Shown: in pieces, positions 54,205 to 61,588 of the stretch
Numbering within the stretch: the first letter of the stretch is position 1
How the letters are laid out: each line of letters opens with the position of its first letter
From: Clostridium pasteurianum
GTDB taxonomy: Bacteria > Bacillota > Clostridia > Clostridiales > Clostridiaceae
Assembly (NCBI RefSeq): GCF_001705235.1
Contig: NZ_MCGV01000001.1
Coordinates: forward strand, 2,232,001-2,296,000
DNA: 64,000 nt
Direction: 5' to 3'
Notes under the pieces: model-generated
Database searches by the model: none
Seen by the model: the letters and a program-made list of their open reading frames with translations, nothing else
Told to the model about the DNA's origin: nothing
Program-made: the position numbers and the translations under genes

Positions 54205-54256
54205 AAAAATACAAGACTGCCACAATAAATATTGTGCACAGTCTTGTATTTTTTTA
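54203..54256 (+). terminator. Terminator after dnaB
   Basis: AAAAAATACAAGACTG pairs with CAGTCTTGTATTTTTT; an inner CACAATA/TATTGTG pairing extends it. T7 run at the end. Confidence 0.9.
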
Positions 54257-54262
54257 TATAAA

Positions 54263-54335
54263 CTATCCACAGTCAGGACAAAATAATTATAGTCTTGTGG
54301 ATAAGATAAAGGAGGAAAAGTTAAATTGTGAATAA
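54263..54335. promoter_or_regulatory. DnaA-box cluster downstream of dnaB
   Basis: CTATCCACA (54263-54271, one mismatch), TGTGGATAA (54296-54304, perfect reverse box) and TGTGAATAA (54327-54335, one mismatch). They lie in a 135-bp noncoding gap about 21 kb from oriC. The first two boxes face each other as an inverted pair. Confidence 0.6.
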
Positions 54336-54342
54336 ATTTTTA

Positions 54343-54807
54343 TTAGTGAATGTCTATTCTTTTTGTGGATTCTTTTCCTTTAACCTTTTTAGGTAATACT
54401 ATTTTAAGAACACCATTGTTAAAGGAAGCATCAATATTTGCTTCATCTATATTATCCACATAGAAACTTCTTCTTGATTCGCCATAGCTTCGTTCACGTC
54501 TTACGAAATTGTTTTGGTCATCTTTGCTTTCAACTATATCTTCTCTCTTAGCGCCAATAGTTAAATAGTTGTTATCATACTCAAGAGCAATGTTTTCTTT
54601 CTTAACTCCAGGTAAATCTGCTGCTACGGTATATTTATTTTCATCTTCCTGTACATCTACAGTGAAATTTCCCATATTCATATTATTAAATTGTGCTGGT
54701 GCGAAAAAATCATCCGAGAAGAAGTTGTCAAACATTTTATCAAAAAAGTCGCCTCTTCTCATTAAACCATTATTATTATTTTTTCTAAAAGGAACCATTC
54801 CAAACAT
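54343..54807 (-). CDS. hsp18: Hsp20/alpha-crystallin small heat-shock protein (Hsp18, copy 2)
   Basis: 154 residues: an N-terminal arm rich in Asn/Phe/Asp, then an alpha-crystallin domain (about 45-145) with VAADLPGVKKENIAL and the C-terminal A-x-x-x-x-GVLKIVLPKK. An ATP-independent holdase that keeps unfolded proteins soluble. Very close to the preceding copy in sequence. Lies 74 bp downstream of it without a visible own CtsR box, so probably co-transcribed. Ribosome site TAGGAGG. Confidence 0.94.
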   Translation of the reverse strand: MFGMVPFRKNNNNGLMRRGDFFDKMFDNFFSDDFFAPAQFNNMNMGNFTVDVQEDENKYTVAADLPGVKKENIALEYDNNYLTIGAKREDIVESKDDQNNFVRRERSYGESRRSFYVDNIDEANIDASFNNGVLKIVLPKKVKGKESTKRIDIH

Positions 54808-54881
54808 ATTATCTAACCTCCTAAATTTTTTATATTAGTATTTATTATTATATGTGAATTTTTTATTTGAATTAGCTTTTA

Positions 54882-55340
54882 TTAATGAATGTCTATTTGC
54901 TTTGAAGATTCTTTTCCTTTAACCTTTTTAGGCAAAATTATTTTGAGAACACCATTGTTAAAGGAAGCGTCAATATTTGTTTCATCTATATTATCTACAT
55001 AAAAACTTCTTTTAAGCTCTCCATAGCTTCGTTCACGTCTTACGAAATTATTTTTATCATCTTTATTTTCGGCAATATCTTCTCTTTTAGCACTTATTGT
55101 TAGATAGTTATTATCATATTCAAGATTAATATTTTCTTTTTTAGTTCCAGGTAAATCAGCTGCAACTATATAATTATCTTCATTTTCTTGTACATCCACA
55201 TTAAAGTTTCCCGTATTAGTAAATGACGTTGGTGCGAAAAAGTCATTTGAGAAGAAGTTATCAAACATTTTATCGAAAAAGTCATCTCTTCTCATTAAAT
55301 TATTGTTGTTATTTTTTTTAAAAGGAACCATTCCAAACAT
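54882..55340 (-). CDS. hsp18: Hsp20/alpha-crystallin small heat-shock protein (Hsp18, copy 1)
   Basis: 152 residues, same architecture as its neighbour: FGMVPFKKNNNNNLMRRDDF, alpha-crystallin domain and GVLKIILPKKVKGKESS tail. The pair looks like a recent tandem duplication, with most substitutions conservative. First gene after a sigma-A promoter overlapped by a CtsR operator, so it should be induced by heat or other protein stress. Ribosome site TTAGGAGG. Confidence 0.94.
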   Translation of the reverse strand: MFGMVPFKKNNNNNLMRRDDFFDKMFDNFFSNDFFAPTSFTNTGNFNVDVQENEDNYIVAADLPGTKKENINLEYDNNYLTISAKREDIAENKDDKNNFVRRERSYGELKRSFYVDNIDETNIDASFNNGVLKIILPKKVKGKESSKQIDIH

Positions 55341-55412
55341 GTTATCAACCTCCTAATATTTTTTGAAAATATTGAATGTTTTTATTTTTCTCTCTTTCCT
55401 TTTTACAAATAT

Positions 55413-55442
55413 ATAATAGTCTAAAAGTCAAAGAAAGTCAAA
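55413..55442 (-). promoter_or_regulatory. hsp18 promoter with CtsR operator
   Basis: Minus-strand promoter: TTGACT (55436-55441), 17-bp spacer, TATTAT (55413-55418). The plus strand at 55426-55442 reads AGTCAAA-GAA-AGTCAAA, an exact match to the CtsR heptad repeat (RGTCAAA-NAN-RGTCAAA), covering the -35 region. No CIRCE element is present. Confidence 0.88.
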
Positions 55443-55636
55443 ATCAAAAATAATTTTTAATAGTGAGAAATATTTAGATATAATGAGAATTATGCATATA
55501 ATTTTAAATTTTAAAAAAATATAAATATATTTGCTCAATTTTATTTGAAATAGGTAATTATAATAAATTGTATAAAAATTTTTTAGCAAAAAGTTGTATG
55601 AAACCAATTAATGTAGTAAAATATATTTCGTAGTAT

Positions 55637-55712
55637 GCTCCTGTAGCGCAGTTGGTAGCGTAGCTGATTCGTAATCAGTTGGTCACAGGTTCGAATCCTG
55701 CCTGGAGCACCA
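55637..55712 (+). tRNA. tRNA-Thr (CGT)
   Basis: The anticodon loop TTCGTAA gives CGT. D-arm GCGC/GCGT and anticodon stem GCTGA/TCAGT pair, and CCA is encoded. Two pairs are imperfect: T6 with T67 in the acceptor, and A49 with C65 in the T stem. It is nevertheless followed by its own terminator, so probably functional. Confidence 0.88.
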
Positions 55713-55713
55713 G

Positions 55714-55746
55714 AAAAAGACGTCTCAATGATTTGAGACGTCTTTT
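55714..55746 (+). terminator. tRNA-Thr terminator
   Basis: AAAAAGACGTCTCAA and TTTGAGACGTCTTTTT form a long perfect stem directly after the CCA end. Confidence 0.9.
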
Positions 55747-55870
55747 TGTTTAATAATGAAAACAGTCCAACTAATTTATATATAAATTTAACGTGAGTAG
55801 CAGCTGAACAGTATGCTAAAAGAAATAATTTGAAGTTCGAAATTTACTAATTTATTTATGTCGTAATGTA

Positions 55871-55934
55871 TTAACATATAGTGAAATATATGGTACAATT
55901 AACGTAACGAAAATGTTTTACAAGTCATGTTAAT
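55871..55934 (+). promoter_or_regulatory. Promoter and palindromic operator of regulator 1
   Basis: TTAACA (55871-55876), 17-bp spacer, TACAAT (55894-55899). The inverted repeat ATTAACGTAAC (55898-55908) / GTCATGTTAAT (55924-55934), with nine of eleven positions paired, overlaps the -10 end and the transcription start. The same layout occurs in copy 2. Confidence 0.75.
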
Positions 55935-55949
55935 AAAGGGGTTTTAAGT

Positions 55950-57281
55950 ATGGCAAGTTATGAGATACTGTCTATTGGCGATAAACTTAAAAACTTAAGA
56001 GAAAAATATAATGTGAGGCAAGACGACATAGCTGGCGGAGATATTACTAGAAACCTTATAAGTCAGATAGAACATGGTAAGGCAAATCTTACTAGGAATG
56101 CTGCCGAAATTATATTAAAGAACCTAAAGAAAATTTGTGTTCAAAAGCATATCAAAGTTGATGAAAGTATAGAATATTTAATGGAAGATGAAAAATCTCA
56201 AGCTAATAAAATACTTGATGATTATATAAAAGAGCTTAAAGATTTGAGTGTTTATAAGGACGGGAGTTTTACCGAGAAATTAACAGAGGTAGAAGGGTTC
56301 TTGACTAATTGGAATTTAGTTGATAAAAAGATAGTCATTTTTGAGTTGGCTGGAGACTATTTTTCCAACGCTAATGATTTTTATAACAGTTCATTGTATT
56401 ATGAAAAGGCAAAGGCGCTAATGGACGTTAACGTTTATACCGAGGACTTAGTATCCATCTTAAGAAAGCTTTCAATGATTTATTCTTACATGGATAAATA
56501 TGAGGAAAACATAAAATGCTGTGATTTCGCTCTAAATCAGTTCGGGGACAAACTAAGCGAGCAATACCGCTCTATATTTCTTTTCAATAGTTCATTATGT
56601 TATTCAGGATTAAAGAAATATAACATAGCTCTCGACAGATTAAAAAAGTTAGAGCCTATAATCAAAGGCACAAATACGGATAAGTATTGTGAGGTGCTGG
56701 GGCAAGAGGGATTCTGTTTAGGAATGCTTGAAAAACACAATGAGGCACTAGACGTGTTTAGTAGAATACTTAAGTTAGTGAGCGAAGATAATCTTGAATT
56801 ACGGGTGTTAGTAATGTTTAATTTGGTAGACGCTTATATTAATCTTGGCAATATAGACATGGCAAAACAATACTTAGAAAAGATAGCTCAAACCATAGAT
56901 AAAGTACCACATACAGCAAAGAGTATCCCTTATCTATACCGTGAAGTCGGAAAGATACACAAAAAATTAAATGAAATAGTGACCGCAAAATCGTATTATT
57001 TAAAATCCTTGGACTATGCTAAGACATACAAGCAATACAACATAGTAAGAAGTGTATTAAATGATTTATTTGACATATACATTATTGACAACGATGATAA
57101 ATCAATTAACGAAGTTAAAGACATGTTTTTATTAAACGTAGGTAACGAGCAAAAGGTTGATGTACAGTTAATGAATAAGCTTTTTGAGTACTATTTGAAT
57201 CAAAAAGACTATGAAACCTTGAAAGAAATTCAAAAGTTTATTAAATTATATATGAAAGGTCGTGGCTATAATGTTATTTAA
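55950..57281 (+). CDS. RRNPP-type HTH-TPR quorum-sensing regulator, copy 1
   Basis: 443 residues. N-terminal XRE-type HTH (about residues 8-65: LKNLREKYNVRQDDIAGG, NLISQIEHGKANL), then a helical linker and TPR-like repeats from about residue 100 to the end, which form the peptide-binding superhelix of Rap/PlcR/PrgX-type regulators. The 3' end overlaps by 11 nt an opposite-frame gene for a 41-residue secreted peptide, the standard sensor-signal pairing. It presumably changes DNA binding when the processed peptide is re-imported. Start ATG after AAGGGG. Similar RRNPP systems regulate solvent formation and sporulation in C. acetobutylicum. Confidence 0.88.
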   Translation: MASYEILSIGDKLKNLREKYNVRQDDIAGGDITRNLISQIEHGKANLTRNAAEIILKNLKKICVQKHIKVDESIEYLMEDEKSQANKILDDYIKELKDLSVYKDGSFTEKLTEVEGFLTNWNLVDKKIVIFELAGDYFSNANDFYNSSLYYEKAKALMDVNVYTEDLVSILRKLSMIYSYMDKYEENIKCCDFALNQFGDKLSEQYRSIFLFNSSLCYSGLKKYNIALDRLKKLEPIIKGTNTDKYCEVLGQEGFCLGMLEKHNEALDVFSRILKLVSEDNLELRVLVMFNLVDAYINLGNIDMAKQYLEKIAQTIDKVPHTAKSIPYLYREVGKIHKKLNEIVTAKSYYLKSLDYAKTYKQYNIVRSVLNDLFDIYIIDNDDKSINEVKDMFLLNVGNEQKVDVQLMNKLFEYYLNQKDYETLKEIQKFIKLYMKGRGYNVI

Positions 57282-57396
57282 AAATCATAAATGGGGCATG
57301 AAATTGTTACTTTTATCAGTATTGGTTGTGGGGGCGTGTGTAGCGCTACCACATATTAGCTCTTTGTTGTCATATTCGCCTATGTTGGGTTGGTAA
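57271..57396 (+). CDS. Signalling-peptide precursor of copy 1 (41 residues)
   Basis: A short gene in a different frame from the regulator, whose end it overlaps by 11 nt. Positively charged N-terminus (LFKNHKWGMK), hydrophobic stretch (LLLLSVLVVGACVAL), then a polar tail ending SYSPMLGW. This is the charge-hydrophobic-mature-peptide layout of RRNPP pheromone precursors exported by Sec and trimmed to a short C-terminal peptide. A strong terminator follows the stop. No clear ribosome site (GGTCGTGG only), so translation is probably coupled to the regulator. The mature peptide is presumably within the last 10 residues. Confidence 0.8.
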   Translation: MLFKNHKWGMKLLLLSVLVVGACVALPHISSLLSYSPMLGW

Positions 57397-57419
57397 TTGA
57401 TAACGTTTCACATAGCAAA

Positions 57420-57470
57420 ACAAAAGGGGGCTGTACCGCTAAATCGATTAGTGGCGCAGCCCCCTTTTGT
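57420..57470 (+). terminator. Terminator of regulator-peptide unit 1
   Basis: CAAAAGGGGGCTG and CAGCCCCCTTTTG form a very stable 13-bp stem with a T-rich continuation. Confidence 0.9.
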
Positions 57471-57566
57471 TATTGTTATTCTATAGTTACTAATTTCTGC
57501 GTGTGTTTAATTTAGAAAATTTTATCTAGTATTGTTCTAAATAAGATTAAAATAAATTATACCATG

Positions 57567-57630
57567 TTAACAAATAATGAAGGATATGGTACAATTAACG
57601 CAACCAAAATATTTTATAAATTGCGTTAAT
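57567..57630 (+). promoter_or_regulatory. Promoter and palindromic operator of regulator 2
   Basis: TTAACA (57567-57572), 17-bp spacer, TACAAT (57590-57595). A perfect 10-bp inverted repeat ATTAACGCAA (57594-57603) / TTGCGTTAAT (57621-57630) with a 17-bp centre starts within the -10 element and ends just before the ribosome site AAGGGG. Confidence 0.78.
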
Positions 57631-57645
57631 GAAGGGGTTTTAAGT

Positions 57646-58977
57646 ATGGGAAGTTGTAAGATACTAACTATTGGAGATAAACTTAAAGATTTAAGAGAAA
57701 AATATAATGTGAGGCAAGACGACATAGCTGGCGGAGATATTACTAGAAACCTTATAAGTCAGATAGAGCATGGAAAGGCAAATCTTACTAAGAGTGCTGC
57801 TAAAATTATATTAAAGAATCTAAAAAAAATCTGTGCTGAAAAGCACATAAAAGTTGATGAAAGTATAGAGTATTTAATGGAAGATGAAAAATCTCAGGCT
57901 AATAAAATACTTGATGATTATATAAAAGAGCTTAAAGATTTAAGCATTTATAAAGACGGAAGTTTTGTTCATAAATTATCTGAGGTGGAAGAATTTTTTA
58001 TTGACTGGAACTTAGCCGATAAAAAAATAGCCGTTTTTGAGCTAGCAGGAGATTATTTTGCTAATACAAACGACTTATATAATAGTTCAATGTATTATGA
58101 AAAAGCTAGGGCGTTAATGGACGTTAGCGGTTATACCCAAAATATCTTCTCCGTTCTAAGAAAATTATCAATGGTTTATTCTTACATGGATAAATATGAA
58201 GAGGATATAAAATGTTGTGATTTCGCTTTAAATCAGTTTGCACATAAAATAAGTCAACAATATCGTTCTATATTTCTTTTCAATAGTGCATTAGGTTATT
58301 CGGGATTAAAGAAATATGATATAGCACTTAAACGACTAGCAAAGCTAGAAACTATGATGAAGGATACAAGCACAGATAAGTATTGTGAAGTGCTAGTGCA
58401 AGAGGCATTTTGCTTAGGGATGATGGAAAAGTACAATGAAACACTAGACATATGTAATAAAGTACTTAAGATTACGAGAAAAGATAATTTCGAGTTATGT
58501 GCTCTAGTTATGTTTAATATGGTGGATGCTTACATTGATCTGGGCAAGAAGGAAATGGCAAAACAATACTTGGAAGAGATAGCTCAAATCATAGACAAAG
58601 TACCACAGACGGCAAAGCGTCTCCCTTATCTATACTGTGAAGCTGGAAATCTGCACAAAAAATTAAATGACAATAAAATGGCAAAAGCATATTATTTAAA
58701 ATCTTTGCAATATGCTAAATTGTACAAGCAATACAACACAATAGGAAGTACATTAAATGATTTATTTGACATATATTTTCAAGATAACGATTATAAAGGA
58801 ATTAACAAAGTTAAAGACATGTTTTTATTGAATTTAAGTGACGAGCAAAAAGTTGATGTACAATTAATAAACAAGCTTTTAGAATATTACTTGGAGCAAG
58901 AAGACCATGAAGCTTTGAAAGAAATTCAGAAATTCATTAAATTATACATGAAAGGTCGAGGGTATAGCGTTCTTTAA
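57646..58977 (+). CDS. RRNPP-type HTH-TPR regulator, copy 2 (orphan)
   Basis: 443 residues, same length and domain order as copy 1: HTH (residues 8-65) nearly identical, TPR part more divergent. Paralogue by tandem duplication. The ATG at 57646 follows AAGGGG exactly as in copy 1; the open frame upstream runs through the promoter. Downstream, the homologous peptide gene has lost its ATG and is frame-broken, so this regulator has no intact cognate signal here. It could respond to the copy-1 peptide, act without peptide, or be decaying functionally. Confidence 0.87.
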   Translation: MGSCKILTIGDKLKDLREKYNVRQDDIAGGDITRNLISQIEHGKANLTKSAAKIILKNLKKICAEKHIKVDESIEYLMEDEKSQANKILDDYIKELKDLSIYKDGSFVHKLSEVEEFFIDWNLADKKIAVFELAGDYFANTNDLYNSSMYYEKARALMDVSGYTQNIFSVLRKLSMVYSYMDKYEEDIKCCDFALNQFAHKISQQYRSIFLFNSALGYSGLKKYDIALKRLAKLETMMKDTSTDKYCEVLVQEAFCLGMMEKYNETLDICNKVLKITRKDNFELCALVMFNMVDAYIDLGKKEMAKQYLEEIAQIIDKVPQTAKRLPYLYCEAGNLHKKLNDNKMAKAYYLKSLQYAKLYKQYNTIGSTLNDLFDIYFQDNDYKGINKVKDMFLLNLSDEQKVDVQLINKLLEYYLEQEDHEALKEIQKFIKLYMKGRGYSVL

Positions 58978-59041
58978 AATCATAAGGGTAGTGTTAAGTT
59001 AGTGCTTTTATCTGTGTTGGTTGAGGGTACTTGTGATTAAT
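58968..59041 (+). pseudogene. Decayed signalling-peptide gene of copy 2
   Basis: DNA alignable to the copy-1 peptide gene: TTTAAA-AATCATAA near the start and a region encoding KLVLLSVLVEGTC, comparable to KLLLLSVLVVGAC. The start ATG is replaced by GCG, a deletion of a few bases shifts the frame, and a TAA stop follows Cys-Asp, removing the mature-peptide part. No usable start with ribosome site is seen. Confidence 0.7.
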
Positions 59042-59075
59042 TTGCAAAATTTTATTTGTTATTATTCTAAATAAG

Positions 59076-59124
59076 GTAAGCCTGATCAGGTAATCACAGG
59101 TTTAAATGTTGCATGAAATACCAG
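59076..59124 (+). repeat. Degenerate tRNA-Thr 3' half, copy A
   Basis: From 59094 the 31 bases TCACAGG...ACCAG match the T-arm-to-CCA region of the tRNA-Thr gene (55684-55714 region) at 23 of 31 positions without gaps. Upstream, CCTGAT-CAGG resembles its anticodon stem with the loop deleted. Followed, like the tRNA, by a hairpin terminator. Not a functional tRNA. The surrounding 59042-59370 has no other gene. Confidence 0.55.
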
Positions 59125-59128
59125 TAAA

Positions 59129-59165
59129 ATAGCGGACTGTATAAGAATACAGTTCGCTATTTTTA
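59129..59165 (+). terminator. Hairpin terminator after degenerate tRNA copy A
   Basis: ATAGCG-G-ACTGTAT pairs with ATACAGT-T-CGCTAT, followed by TTTTTAT. Confidence 0.8.
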
Positions 59166-59370
59166 TATGCGGAAATTTAAAATACCTTTGATATTATGAG
59201 GTGCCTATTGTATATGGGAATAAATTTTAAATTTGGTATTAAAATCATATTGCTATATTGATATGGAATTTGCAATAATATATACTATTAATGTAAGTAA
59301 TCGTATTTTATTGGTTTGTATAGTTAAAATTAAAAAATGTACAAGGATATATAAATGGTGGAGGTGTAAA

Positions 59371-59433
59371 ATGTTTTGCATTAACTGCGGCAAAGAATTA
59401 AAAAGTGACAGTAAATTTTTTATGGAGGGGTAA
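59371..59433 (+). pseudogene. Truncated zinc-ribbon reading frame (20 residues)
   Basis: Starts MFCINCGKELKSDSKF, the first half of a zinc-ribbon of the type F-C-x2-C-G-x-E-L...F-C-x2-C, with a good ribosome site (GGAGGTG). The second Cys pair is missing: the frame runs into MEG and a stop inside the ribosome site of the next gene. It may be a relic of a zinc-ribbon membrane protein or now serve as a leader coupling translation to the ChW gene. Confidence 0.55.
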
Positions 59434-59437
59434 ATTA

Positions 59438-61450
59438 ATGAATATATTATTTAAAAATAAGATTGTAAATCTACTAATAGCAGCAAGTTTGGTTATTAGT
59501 TTAATAGGAGTTATACCTACTAAGAATGTAGCAGCTGATGCTACTGATCAGATTGGAGTCCAATATAAAGCACAAGTACAAAATATAGGTTGGCAAAAGG
59601 ATGTATTAGATGGTGCAGATGCAGGAACTGTAGGTCAGGGATTGAGAATGGAAGCTGTTAAACTCAATTTAACTAATGCTCCAAGTGGTACATCAATACA
59701 ATATCAAGCTCATGTTCAAAACATAGGCTGGCAAAAGTGGGTATCAGATGGACAAGAAGCTGGTACAGATGGAAGATCTTTAAGGGTTGAAGCAATAAGA
59801 ATTAAACTTAGTAACCTACCAGGGTATTCAGTTCAATACAGGGTTCAAGTTCAAAATAGAGGATGGACAAGTTGGGTTAGTGATGGACAAGAAGCTGGTA
59901 CAACAGGAAGTGGTTTAAGGCTTGAGACAATTGAAATTAAGTTAGTTAAAGCAAGTAATAATAGTGAAGTTGGCGTATCCTATAAGGGACATGTTCAAAA
60001 TATAGGTTGGCAGGATTCAGCTGAAAATGGTCAAATAAGTGGAACAGAAGGACAAGATTTAAGAGTAGAAGCATTTAAAATTGGATTATTAAATGCTCCT
60101 GCTGGTGCACATATAAGATATCAAACACATGTACAGAACATAGGTTGGCAAATCCCTGTAGAGGACAATGCAGAAGGTGGAACAGATGGCAAATCGCTAA
60201 GAGTAGAAGCTGTAAAAATTGCCTTAGAAAATCTCCCAGGGTATTCAGTACAATATAGGGCACATGTTCAAAACATAGGCTGGCAACAATGGGTGTCAAA
60301 TGGACAAGAAGCAGGAACAGATGGTAAATCACTAAGAATTGAAGCAATAGAAATAAGAATAGTTAAAACTACTGATGTAAATACAACACCAGTGCCATTT
60401 ATAGGTGATATAAATGTATTGGCAATAAAATTAAATAAAACTACAGATACCATAACTACAGGAACTACTGATACTTTAATTGCTACAGTAGCACCAAGCA
60501 ACGCTACAAATCAGGCAGTTAAATGGACATCCTCAAATAATAATGTAGCAACAGTAGATAATACCGGAAAAGTAACAGCAGTAAGTAAGGGAACAGCAAC
60601 TATTACAGCTACTACAGATGATGGAAATAAAACTTCAAGCTGTGATGTAACTGTAAATGATCCAGTAGTAGCAGTATCGTCAGTAAACTTAAATAAAACT
60701 ACAGATACCATAACTGTAGGAAATACTGATACTTTAACTGCTACAGTAGCACCAAGCAACGCTACAAATCAGGCAGTTAAATGGACATCCTCAAATAATG
60801 ATATAGCAACAGTAGATAATACCGGAAAGGTAACAGCAGTAAGTAAGGGAACAGCAACTATTACAGCTGCTACAGATGATGGAAATAAGACTTCAAGTTG
60901 TGATGTAACTGTAAATGATCCAGTAGTAACTTTCAAAGATAGTAATTTAGAGCGAGCTGTAAGACGAAGTATTAATCAGCCAACTGGGGATATTTATAAA
61001 AGTCATGTTATAAATATTAATTGTATAGTTTCAGATGAAGTAAATATAACTGACTTAAGTGGAATTGAAAACTTGTTGAATTTGCAGCATATTGAGATGA
61101 ATAAGGATAAAATAAGTGACATAAGTGCATTAAAAGGATTAACAAATTTACAATCTCTTTATATATATGATAATCAGATAAGTGACATAAATGCACTGAG
61201 AGGGTTAACAAATTTAGCATACCTCAACTTAGATAGTAATAAGATAAGTGATATAAGTGCATTGAAAGGATTAACTAATCTGCAGTCCCTTGATTTGAGT
61301 AACAATCAAATAAGTGATATAAGCGCATTAAAAGGATTAACTAATCTAAAAGATCTTTATCTATATGGTGATAACATAAGTGATTCTGATATTCAAGAAT
61401 TACAGAAAGCTTTACCTATTACGTTTATACATTATAAATATAATAAGTAA
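59438..61450 (+). CDS. Secreted ChW-repeat / Big_2 / leucine-rich repeat protein
   Basis: 670 residues. Signal peptide (residues 1-32, ending near NVAADA). Six ChW modules (about 35-310), each of about 45 residues with the Q-N-x-G-W-Q and DGQEAGT-x-G-x-x-LR-x-E pattern. Two bacterial Ig-like Big_2 domains (about 332-490) encoded by a 258-bp near-identical direct repeat. A C-terminal internalin-like part (about 495-670) with cap VTFKDSNLERAVR and five or so 22-residue LRRs (KGLTNLQSLDLSNNQISDIS). ChW repeats are a clostridial surface-module type, probably binding cell-wall or substrate. ATG at 59438 after GAGGGG. No sortase motif. Confidence 0.9.
   Translation: MNILFKNKIVNLLIAASLVISLIGVIPTKNVAADATDQIGVQYKAQVQNIGWQKDVLDGADAGTVGQGLRMEAVKLNLTNAPSGTSIQYQAHVQNIGWQKWVSDGQEAGTDGRSLRVEAIRIKLSNLPGYSVQYRVQVQNRGWTSWVSDGQEAGTTGSGLRLETIEIKLVKASNNSEVGVSYKGHVQNIGWQDSAENGQISGTEGQDLRVEAFKIGLLNAPAGAHIRYQTHVQNIGWQIPVEDNAEGGTDGKSLRVEAVKIALENLPGYSVQYRAHVQNIGWQQWVSNGQEAGTDGKSLRIEAIEIRIVKTTDVNTTPVPFIGDINVLAIKLNKTTDTITTGTTDTLIATVAPSNATNQAVKWTSSNNNVATVDNTGKVTAVSKGTATITATTDDGNKTSSCDVTVNDPVVAVSSVNLNKTTDTITVGNTDTLTATVAPSNATNQAVKWTSSNNDIATVDNTGKVTAVSKGTATITAATDDGNKTSSCDVTVNDPVVTFKDSNLERAVRRSINQPTGDIYKSHVININCIVSDEVNITDLSGIENLLNLQHIEMNKDKISDISALKGLTNLQSLYIYDNQISDINALRGLTNLAYLNLDSNKISDISALKGLTNLQSLDLSNNQISDISALKGLTNLKDLYLYGDNISDSDIQELQKALPITFIHYKYNK
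60431..60928 (+). repeat. 258-bp direct repeat encoding two Big_2 domains
   Basis: The segment starting TTAAATAAAACTACAGATAC at 60431 recurs at 60689, offset 258 bp (86 codons). The copies differ at only a few positions, implying recent duplication or gene conversion inside the gene. Confidence 0.85.
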
Positions 61451-61554
61451 TATAATTAAATGGATTTTGAATATTGGAGGTTTAGATATAGCAGTTGCTT
61501 AAATAATTAAGTAACATTTAATAAAAAAGCATGGTGTAACTACAAATTAGCTTG

Positions 61555-61585
61555 TCACAGGTTGAAATTTCGCCTAAAGTATCAT
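61555..61585 (+). repeat. Degenerate tRNA-Thr 3' half, copy B
   Basis: TCACAGGTTGAAATTTCGCC and the following 11 bases match the tRNA-Thr 3' end at 21 of 31 positions without gaps, with GTCACAGGTT identical. It is followed directly by a hairpin terminator, as at the tRNA and copy A. Weaker than copy A. The rest of 61451-61670 shows no gene. Confidence 0.4.
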
Positions 61586-61588
61586 GCT

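Noticed and set aside
54309-54402. 22-codon frame with AAGGAGG and a GTG start, antisense to the end of hsp18
   Set aside because: Mostly the complement of the conserved hsp18 3' end; the ribosome-site match is likely chance.
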